Shown one piece after another: positions 25,182 through 31,628 of a stretch of 54,540 bases of DNA. How positions within the stretch are numbered: position 1 is the stretch's first letter; each line of letters opens with the position of its first letter. The position numbers and the translations under genes are program-made. A model generated the notes under the pieces. That model had not been told where the DNA came from and searched no databases. It saw nothing but the letters and a program-made list of their open reading frames with translations. The stretch is taken from NCBI GenBank assembly GCA_009843815.1, contig VYCS01000008.1, positions 1-54,540 on the forward strand, written 5' to 3'. The DNA is from Cenarchaeum sp. SB0675_bin_21 (GTDB lineage Archaea; Thermoproteota; Nitrososphaeria; Nitrososphaerales; Nitrosopumilaceae).

Positions 25182-25433
25182 CTACCAATCAGTCCCCTCA
25201 TATTTGGTTGGTTTTGCATTTGGGTGAGACTCTCTGAATCTCCATATCAGCCATATTATTGTACCAGATACAACAGCCCCTATTGTAATTGCAACCACCA
25301 TCATTCTAAAGAATAGATTCCATATCTCAACACGACGATCAAGATACTCGCCGGGTTCGGCGGTGGCAGCAAACGCCACATTAACTGTAAACATAACCGC
25401 CATCATAACTAAAGCTCCAATAATGTATCGCAT
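25182..25433 (-). CDS. Subunit II N-terminal membrane fragment encoded separately
   Basis: An 83-residue protein. A signal peptide (MRYIIGALVMMAVMFTVNVAFA) is followed by RRVEIWNLFFRMMVVAITIGAVVSGTIIWLIWRFRESHPN, which resembles the first membrane helix of subunit II. The CuA-bearing ORF follows after one base. I infer that subunit II is split into two polypeptides between its two membrane helices. It is the first gene of the oxidase operon. Confidence 0.75.
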   Translation of the reverse strand: MRYIIGALVMMAVMFTVNVAFAATAEPGEYLDRRVEIWNLFFRMMVVAITIGAVVSGTIIWLIWRFRESHPNAKPTKYEGTDW

Positions 25434-25699
25434 TCCCTATTCACGATTCTATTAGGAATTCTATTTAATGGTTTACAGGGGTATGTCCTACTAGTATAAA
25501 GCTCCCGGAGTTTCCCCCGGCGACCTTATATCAGTAGCATAATTGGATACATCCAGGCGGTCGTCCAGAGATGGTGACTCATCACCCACATAAAGCAAGC
25601 TCCTCGCCTCCCCTTTAGGCCGCCGTCCTTCACCGTCGCATGGAAACCACAAGACGATACAGTCCAACAATTGTTGAACGCACTGCTCCCAATCCCAGT
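25434..25699. other. Gap between oxidase operon and TnpB element
   Basis: The first 40 bases hold the probable oxidase promoter (ATTAAATAG on the minus strand, about 30 bases before the ATG). The rest is GC-rich, with an open but unrecognised minus-strand frame at 25526-25738. The stretch near 25500-25525 (CTCCCGGAGTTTCCCCCGG) looks like decayed repeat DNA. No gene is supported. Confidence 0.35.
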
Positions 25700-25707
25700 C
25701 TTAGTCA
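25700..25707. repeat. Probable target-site duplication, left (CTTAGTCA)
   Basis: Directly outside the left inverted repeat. It matches CTTGGTCA outside the right repeat at 7 of 8 positions, same orientation. Confidence 0.6.
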
Positions 25708-25735
25708 TGGGCTGTGACGTTATCTGCGCGTGTCC
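25708..25735 (+). repeat. Left terminal inverted repeat (28 bp)
   Basis: Begins TGGGCTGTGACGTTATCTGC and is the exact reverse complement of 27150-27177. Confidence 0.9.
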
Positions 25736-25816
25736 CAAGACAGCGCGTTTGACAACCCGTCGTATAGTTGAGTAGACAAATCTCCTGAATACGCCGCTTA
25801 AATACCACCGAACTCA

Positions 25817-26998
25817 TTGTATAATATGAAGTACAAAGGCGAAAAGTACGTCATGAAGACTCTACAGTACCGTCTCAAGACATCCACCAGACTCACTCGA
25901 TACTTTAACTCAATGTATTCGGAATCCCACATATGGCTCAATGCAGGAATAAGGGCGCGTAAGGCTGGACTGACGGTGTTTGACACCAATAAGATAGCCA
26001 CTATATGCCAGACCATCCCCCAGGCCTGGGTTCGCGGCGCCATACGTGAAGGCCACAAGATAGAAGGCTGTACGCATGTAAGATATGGTAGGAAGGTTTA
26101 CCCCCTGTTTAGTAACGTGCCACTCGGTAAAAAATCCAAAGGTACAACGGTGTATTTCCCAAGATGTAATATACCATTCAAACTACAGAAAGGGCGTCTA
26201 CCCAATACATCCCAATCATATAAGATAGTGGATGTCACGAACACTACAGACAAGGAGAGGCAGTTCGAACTACATGTAACTATACGTGAGCATGTCCCGG
26301 ACCGCGTAGCGACGGGTGTACATGCTGGTATTGATATGGGTGGTAAGCACACGCTTGTTGTTGGAAAGTCCGATGGTAGTATTGCTATGCTGACATTACG
26401 TGAGAAGGATACTATACGGAACATAGCGCGTATGCAAAAGAAGATGAGTAGGTGCAAACTTCACTCCCGTAAGTGGCGCAACCTGCATGATACATTAAAC
26501 AGCATATACCGTAAGTTGGGAAATAGACAGAAAGACAAGCTGCGCAAGTTCTCAAAGAAACTAATGCGACAGTGTGATAGAATAATCATGGAGGGGATGA
26601 ACCTCCGTACAATGACGACCAAGGGTCCCGGGCAGACGCCCAAAAATCGTACGATGCGACAAAGTCATTGTGGTGAGGCGCGGGAGCACATTTCACAACA
26701 ATACCTACGATATAATGTAGAATATACGGAGATAAACCCAAAGAATACCTCAAAACAGTGCTGTATGTGCGGTAGTTTGAATACGTGACGCAAGAGCAGT
26801 AAGTTTAGGTGTCATAACTGCGGTATAGTGTGTCATGCGGACATCAATGCGGCATTCAACATACTTTTCGCTTTTCGTATTATACAGTGGAGTAAGCGCG
26901 CTCAGGGCGTGTATTCCCTACAAAACAAGGCTGGAATGGTCTTGAGAGGAAAGATACATCTCGCGACACTTACTATACCCAGTGTCGTGGTGATGTGA
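25817..26998 (+). pseudogene. tnpB: TnpB gene interrupted by an in-frame TGA
   Basis: The first 323 codons encode a typical TnpB: N-terminal MKTLQYRLKTSTRLTRYFNSMYSES, RuvC aspartate in GIDMGGKHTLVV, glutamate in IIMEGMNLRT, and the first zinc knuckle CCMCGS. A TGA at 26786-26788 follows NT. The same frame then continues RKSSKFRCHNCGIVCHADINAAFNILF, which supplies the second knuckle and the third RuvC aspartate, to a stop at 26996-26998. The TGA probably replaced an Arg CGA codon. Without readthrough the product lacks the third catalytic acid, so the gene is probably dead but recently so. Confidence 0.88.
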
Positions 26999-27149
26999 TG
27001 GCCGGTACAGGCTGTCACCAGGCTAGGTGTCAAAACCCGGCTGACAATGAACATCTCTTAGAAACTCCTCTGGATGGTAATTTGCCAACATTTGTTGTAC
27101 TGGGCGCAGGCCCAACTGTATAGCAGCTGTATTGAGTACGCGCATGTAT
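26999..27149 (-). other. Right interior of the second element, unexplained open frame
   Basis: The minus strand here, running inward from the right inverted repeat, is open for about 55 codons: GCDVICACPYMRVLNTAAIQ ... ANYHPEEFLRDVHCQPGFDT, then a stop near 27029. The left repeat read inward also gives GCDVICACP because the repeat sequence is shared. I do not recognise a family. It could be a captured gene fragment or chance. Confidence 0.35.
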
Positions 27150-27177
27150 GGACACGCGCAGATAACGTCACAGCCCA
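27150..27177 (-). repeat. Right terminal inverted repeat (28 bp)
   Basis: Exact reverse complement of 25708-25735; immediately followed by the right copy of the probable target duplication. Confidence 0.9.
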
Positions 27178-27185
27178 CTTGGTCA
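27178..27185. repeat. Probable target-site duplication, right (CTTGGTCA)
   Basis: Matches 25700-25707 at 7 of 8 positions in direct orientation. Confidence 0.6.
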
Positions 27186-27392
27186 TATGACATGAGTCTA
27201 TAAGATGCCTTGTGGCTTTGCAGTACTTTGGTGAAGTGTTATTAACTATTTTGCTTCATTGGTTGTCAAAGATGAGGTGTGCAGCCAAATGCTCTATACG
27301 TAACAGTACAACAGACAAAATAACAGATAGTTTAGAGGATACCTTTGTACAACAAAGAGACTACATCTACAATACCAACGAGTTGCCCTAGA

Positions 27393-28232
27393 ATGATAAA
27401 CCTACTGGATGTGGTAAGATGGACATTCAGGCGTAGTCCATCAGATATAATACGACTCTACAACTCCCTCTCAGGAGTCATGGTCACAGCCACTGGAGGG
27501 GCCAGCCTCAACTTTGGACTGTGGTCGGACGACTGTGTTGAACCACTCTTGGCGCAGGACAATATGGCGCGACACTTTGGCAGGATGGCAGACTTGGATA
27601 CGGCCAGTGTCGGGGCGGATGTTGGTTGTGGGCGGGGCGGACCTGCTAAAATATGGCAACAGTTGTATCCTGACTTTGATATAATAGGAGTAGACGTAAA
27701 CCGTAGAGGTCTAGTAGAGGCCAAGCGTCTGGACCTTGCAGTCAATGCACTCTCTACTAGTCTACCTCTAGCCAATAACTCGATGGATCGTGTGCTTGCA
27801 CTAGAGTCTGCGCAACATTTTCGTCCACTGTCAGTATTCACCAATGAAGCTGCCCGCGTATTGAAGCCTGGCGGCATACTATGTATGGCCATACCAGTCG
27901 TCGGACGACAGTACCACATAAGCCGATTGGGAATGCTTTGGTTGACATGGACATCTGAGCATTACAATGTATCGACCATACATGAGGCAATCAAAGCATC
28001 TGGGCTCCATATACAATATGAAGAGATGGTTGGTCCCATGGTGTATCTGCCGATGGCCAACTACTATATGAATAACAGAGACAGCTTACAGGAGAGAATC
28101 ACAGCCACATATCCTAGATATGTAGAGTCAATACTGTATCGCTCCATACTAGACATGAGGCGGGCTTCCACACAGGATGTTATTGAGTATATGATTATAA
28201 AATGTATAAAGCCATCACATGAGCGTATATGA
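27393..28232 (+). CDS. Class I SAM-dependent methyltransferase
   Basis: About 279 residues. The SAM-binding glycine loop GADVGCGRGGPAKIW, the acidic residue in IIGVDVNRRGLVEAK, and post-motifs ESAQHFRPLSVFTNEAARVLKPGGIL are clear. The overall pattern is closest to small-molecule methyltransferases of the tocopherol/sarcosine type, but the acceptor cannot be named. The frame stays open 16 codons upstream to 27345; MINLLDVVRW is preferred. It is monocistronic and follows the mobile element. Confidence 0.82.
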   Translation: MINLLDVVRWTFRRSPSDIIRLYNSLSGVMVTATGGASLNFGLWSDDCVEPLLAQDNMARHFGRMADLDTASVGADVGCGRGGPAKIWQQLYPDFDIIGVDVNRRGLVEAKRLDLAVNALSTSLPLANNSMDRVLALESAQHFRPLSVFTNEAARVLKPGGILCMAIPVVGRQYHISRLGMLWLTWTSEHYNVSTIHEAIKASGLHIQYEEMVGPMVYLPMANYYMNNRDSLQERITATYPRYVESILYRSILDMRRASTQDVIEYMIIKCIKPSHERI

Positions 28233-28260
28233 GACTATCCGCATAACGGGGAACCACACA

Positions 28261-28896
28261 TCACCATAGTTTTATCAGGCGTGAAGGCTCCATGACGTTT
28301 ATGCCGCCCACGGAGAATATACCCTCGCTATTCAAAAATATATTCAATGATGCGTTGGCTATGATCAGGTGATATAGATTTTGAGGCGTCATGTTCAGTA
28401 TGGTAGACAGCATGGCCTTGATGGGATCCATATGTGTGACTAATAGTACATTCTCGCCGGCATGTTTCTGTTGTATATAAGATACAATGTCAAGTATTCT
28501 GTTACGGACGCTTGCAAATGTTTCGACGCCCATATTTGTAAAATCATCAGATCCCTGATAGAAGTGTAGAAATATGTTCCCGTATCGTTCCATCAAATCG
28601 TCATACGTCTTACCGGTAAGTCCACCCATGTCTATCTCTGTAAGTCTATCGTCCGGAATAACCTCCAATGAGTTGTGTTTGGCGACAATTTGCGCAGTCT
28701 CCATGGTTCTCTGTATGGGACTAGAGTATATGCGGCTAACCTGCATGTCCGCGACACATGCAGCAGCATACGCTGCTTGAGCCTTGCCCTCAGCAGTGAG
28801 GGGTACATTCGGCAGGCGTCCCACAAGCCGTCGTTCAACATTGTTCTGAGCCTGGCCATGACGTAGGAATATCAACGAGGCCAACAGTATAGCCAT
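28261..28896 (-). CDS. Histidine phosphatase-family protein
   Basis: A 211-residue member of the phosphoglycerate-mutase-like superfamily. The phosphohistidine motif is LRHGQAQNN near residues 11-19, with the second catalytic histidine in LLVTHMDPIKAML. IYSSPIQRTMETAQIVA and LTEIDMGGLTGKTYDDL are also typical. Such proteins dephosphorylate small metabolites; candidates include alpha-ribazole phosphate in cobalamin synthesis (CobC-like), since the window holds many cbi genes, but nothing in the sequence proves this. Confidence 0.82.
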   Translation of the reverse strand: MAILLASLIFLRHGQAQNNVERRLVGRLPNVPLTAEGKAQAAYAAACVADMQVSRIYSSPIQRTMETAQIVAKHNSLEVIPDDRLTEIDMGGLTGKTYDDLMERYGNIFLHFYQGSDDFTNMGVETFASVRNRILDIVSYIQQKHAGENVLLVTHMDPIKAMLSTILNMTPQNLYHLIIANASLNIFLNSEGIFSVGGINVMEPSRLIKLW

Positions 28897-28936
28897 ACTA
28901 TAAAGATAATAAGAACATTCACTATGACATTACATA

Positions 28937-29608
28937 TTGAAGGTGGGAATAGTTGGTGGGACCGGAGGTATGGGTAAAGGGTTTGCCATGAGATGGTGTA
29001 AGAGTCATGACGTTTTAGTGGGATCGCGAAATGCCCAGAGGGCATCAGAGAGTGCTGCCACCTATGAGAGTGATGCCATAGAGGTATACGGCAGCATACA
29101 AGGAACCATAACTGGTAGCGACAACCTATCAATAGCATCAGATAGCGATGTATTACTACTATCCATTGGGTATGAAAATATTGACTCTACCTGCCCAGAT
29201 GTCTTGAATAATATCAAAGATGACTGCATAGTGGTATCGCCCATAGTACCCATGGAGAAGACAGATGTGGGGTTTGAGTTTATTCCATTTCGTGACAACA
29301 AACAGTTTGCCCATCAGATGGTACAGAGTCACATGAAGGACCCCTCTAGATTGGTGTCGGCGTTTCATGTCATATCAGAGAAGAAACTGGCCAACCTCAA
29401 AAGAGAGTTAGACTATGACATATTCGTATGTGGTGATGACAAAGGGGCCGTGGATGTTGTAAATGGTCTGATAAATGAGATTGATGGACTTCGTCCACTA
29501 TACATAGGGGGTAGCGGATTGTCATATATGGTAGAGATATCCACGCCCATACTACTAAACATAATGATTCAGAACAGAATTAAAAATCCAGGGATTAAAA
29601 TAGTCTAG
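28937..29608 (+). CDS. npdG: NADPH:F420 oxidoreductase
   Basis: A 223-residue Rossmann protein starting with TTG as MKVGIVGGTGGMGKGFAMRW, the NADP-binding glycine motif of F420-dependent NADP oxidoreductases. SRNAQRASESA follows at the 2'-phosphate-binding position, and SDSDVLLLSI and VSPIVPME match the family. It transfers hydride between NADP and coenzyme F420. The gene starts a tight three-gene run with a small membrane protein and a PPOX/FDOR flavoprotein, which supports an F420 link. Confidence 0.85.
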   Translation: MKVGIVGGTGGMGKGFAMRWCKSHDVLVGSRNAQRASESAATYESDAIEVYGSIQGTITGSDNLSIASDSDVLLLSIGYENIDSTCPDVLNNIKDDCIVVSPIVPMEKTDVGFEFIPFRDNKQFAHQMVQSHMKDPSRLVSAFHVISEKKLANLKRELDYDIFVCGDDKGAVDVVNGLINEIDGLRPLYIGGSGLSYMVEISTPILLNIMIQNRIKNPGIKIV

Positions 29609-29842
29609 ATGAGTCCTGAATATTATAGGCGCGGACGTAACTGGTATACAGCGTTAGGTGTACTGTTTATAGTATCAGCCATCATAGTTATAGTACGGCA
29701 GATAGCGCTATGGGGGTTTGAGTTTGTGGGGGACTTTATGTTGAATAGTGAATTTACCAATGAAAAGATATCTCTAGGTATGATAGGTTTTGGATGTCTC
29801 ATGATAATCTTGGGGTTGCGGCGTAATGTCCCGGCGCGTTGA
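29609..29842 (+). CDS. Small two-helix membrane protein
   Basis: A 77-residue protein with two hydrophobic segments (WYTALGVLFIVSAIIVIVRQIAL and ISLGMIGFGCLMIILGL). Its ATG follows the npdG stop directly and its end overlaps the next gene by 17 bases, so it belongs to the F420 gene run. No family recognised. Confidence 0.65.
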   Translation: MSPEYYRRGRNWYTALGVLFIVSAIIVIVRQIALWGFEFVGDFMLNSEFTNEKISLGMIGFGCLMIILGLRRNVPAR

Positions 29843-30221
29843 CTTTCTCCAGCACCAAAAGATCATGAGGCTGGCTACCACAAATGAGCATGGTGAGCCG
29901 CACGTAGTACCTGTGTGGTATATGTACGATGATAATACCATATACATAGGAACCAATACACGAACTGTAAAAGCAAGAAATGTAAAACATACAAAGACTG
30001 CTGCCTTCTGTGTAGATGAAGGGGTACGGGCACCCATATATGGCATAATGGGAAGAGGGTCTGCACGATTAATCTTAGACCCCACACAGGTGGGTAATTT
30101 GGCAGAACAGATACTGATGCGATACTATACAGATATACACCAAGAGGCAGCTCAGGCTCTATACAAGGATACAGACTGTATTATTGCCATACGTGTGGAC
30201 TCTATCACCGAATGGTCATAA
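29826..30221 (+). CDS. PPOX-class flavin/deazaflavin oxidoreductase
   Basis: A 131-residue split-barrel protein. The opening FLQHQKIMRLATTNEHGEPHVVPVWYMYDDNTIYIGT and the following RTVKARNVKHTKTAAFCVD match the pyridoxamine-phosphate-oxidase-like family, in particular the F420-binding FDOR-B branch. Substrate unknown. Its neighbour npdG would regenerate reduced F420. It is convergent with, and overlaps by 17 bases, the aminotransferase gene. Confidence 0.8.
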   Translation: MSRRVDFLQHQKIMRLATTNEHGEPHVVPVWYMYDDNTIYIGTNTRTVKARNVKHTKTAAFCVDEGVRAPIYGIMGRGSARLILDPTQVGNLAEQILMRYYTDIHQEAAQALYKDTDCIIAIRVDSITEWS

Positions 30222-31383
30222 AATCTTCAATCTTGTCTAGTGCGGAATTTAGTGTCGATATAGGGGGCAGAAATACCAGCCGGAAATGTTCCCTGCCAAA
30301 TGCCTCTCCAAATCCAGACCCATGCACGGTTAGTACACCTTTTTGACGGAGCAGCTCCAACACAAACTCTTTGTCTGAACTATACGGGTTGTCATCTATG
30401 TGTGGAAATACATAGAATGCGCCCTTAACAGGAGGACAGGTCAAATTCGGGATGGAGTTCAGACGTTTCACCATCAGGTCTCGGCGGCGACTCATCTCAG
30501 CTACAAACTTGTCGATATAATCCTGAGGGCCCCGCAGTGATTCAAGGGCCGCATATTGAGCGGGCATGTTGGCGGCTATGCGCACCCTAGTCAGCTGAGG
30601 CAGATATTTCTTTATATTGTGTAGTTGTGGCGAGTCGGCAAACGCAATATAGCCTAGGCGCCACCCGGTCATCAAGTTTACCTTTGAGAAGCCGTTCAGT
30701 AGAATCACTGGTGAGTCTTTGGCTACTCTACCAATGCTGGTGAACTCATCATCGTACGTTATACGATCATATATTTCATCACATATCACGTATAGATTAT
30801 GCTCGTTGGCCACATCTATTATATCTTGTAGTGATTTACGATCATACACCATACCGGTGGGATTGTTCGGGTTTATCAGACAGACTGCCACTGTCTTAGG
30901 TGTTATCTTTGAGCGCATATCCTCAATGTCGGGCCTACCAGCAGCAAGATCGACACCAAACTCTACAGGCGTACCGCCGTGTAGCTTAACATATGAAGAG
31001 TATGGTGGATAGTATGGGCCAGGCAACAGAACCTCATCGCCGGACTCCACTATGGAGGCGGTCACCATATCCAGTGCTTCGGATATGCCGTTTGTCACGA
31101 TTATACCATCTGATGATGTTTGCAGGCCTTTGGATCTCTCTTTTTCAGCTATGGCATCACGTAGTGGTTTAAGGCCTTCGGAGGGTGCATAAAAGTTGTT
31201 GCCGTTTCTGATGGCATCAATATGCGCATTTATCACATTTTCAGGCGGCTGAAATCCGTATTGGGGCGGATCTCCGACATTAAGATATTGTACTTGGATG
31301 CCACGCTTCTCGACCTCTCTGGCGCTAAGCACTATATCCCGTATGGCATACTCCACACCCTTGACCTTGCTTGAGACTTTCAT
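30205..31383 (-). CDS. Class I aminotransferase (AlaA/AspC-like)
   Basis: A 392-residue PLP enzyme of fold type I. Key features are VTNGISEALDM, LINPNNPTGMVYDRKSL, ICDEIYDRITYDD, the PLP lysine in LNGFSKVNLMTGWRLGY, and the substrate-binding arginine in HFRLVFLPP near the C-terminus. The pattern is that of archaeal alanine/aspartate aminotransferases acting on pyruvate or oxaloacetate with glutamate. Exact specificity is unclear. tRNA-Arg lies upstream in the opposite direction. Confidence 0.9.
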   Translation of the reverse strand: MKVSSKVKGVEYAIRDIVLSAREVEKRGIQVQYLNVGDPPQYGFQPPENVINAHIDAIRNGNNFYAPSEGLKPLRDAIAEKERSKGLQTSSDGIIVTNGISEALDMVTASIVESGDEVLLPGPYYPPYSSYVKLHGGTPVEFGVDLAAGRPDIEDMRSKITPKTVAVCLINPNNPTGMVYDRKSLQDIIDVANEHNLYVICDEIYDRITYDDEFTSIGRVAKDSPVILLNGFSKVNLMTGWRLGYIAFADSPQLHNIKKYLPQLTRVRIAANMPAQYAALESLRGPQDYIDKFVAEMSRRRDLMVKRLNSIPNLTCPPVKGAFYVFPHIDDNPYSSDKEFVLELLRQKGVLTVHGSGFGEAFGREHFRLVFLPPISTLNSALDKIEDFMTIR

Positions 31384-31394
31384 TGTAACAGGAC

Positions 31395-31403
31395 AAATAT
31401 TTA
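31395..31403 (+). promoter_or_regulatory. TATA box of tRNA-Arg
   Basis: AAATATTTA lies 24-32 bases before the mature tRNA 5' end at 31427, the expected archaeal box-A position. Confidence 0.5.
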
Positions 31404-31426
31404 GCGGGGTTAATTAATTAACTGTT

Positions 31427-31501
31427 GGACCCGTAGCACAGTCTGGATAGTGCGGGCGGCTTCGGACCGCCAGGTCGGGGGATCGAAGCCCTCCGGGCCC
31501 T
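31427..31501 (+). tRNA. tRNA-Arg (TCG)
   Basis: A complete cloverleaf of 75 bases including discriminator. D-stem GCAC/GTGC, anticodon arm GGCGG-CTTCGGA-CCGCC with anticodon TCG (31462-31464), and T arm GGGGG-ATCGAAG-CCCTC. The acceptor GGACCCG/CGGGCCC has an A3-C70 mismatch; U70 would be expected. The T-loop begins with A instead of T. No intron and no encoded CCA. Confidence 0.85.
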
Positions 31502-31628
31502 CTGTGCATTTAACATTGCCGAATTGACGTAGATCCAAGTCATGTAAACGGCTCTACTGTGAAAATGCAGTCATTTTGAATTGTGAGTGCGAAGAATGGT
31601 CAGCCTATCAAGAATAGTTATGTTATCT

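Larger units (their letters stand above)
25708..27177 (+). mobile_element. Second TnpB element, bounded by 28-bp inverted repeats
   Basis: A 1,470-bp element with perfect 28-bp terminal inverted repeats, flanked by an imperfect 8-bp direct repeat. It carries a broken tnpB and no transposase. Its terminal repeats differ in sequence from those of the element at 14657-16272, yet the arrangement is the same. Confidence 0.75.

Noticed and set aside
25526-25738. 70-residue minus-strand frame containing the left inverted repeat
   Set aside because: It crosses the element boundary and has no recognisable domain; treated as a by-product of the repeat.
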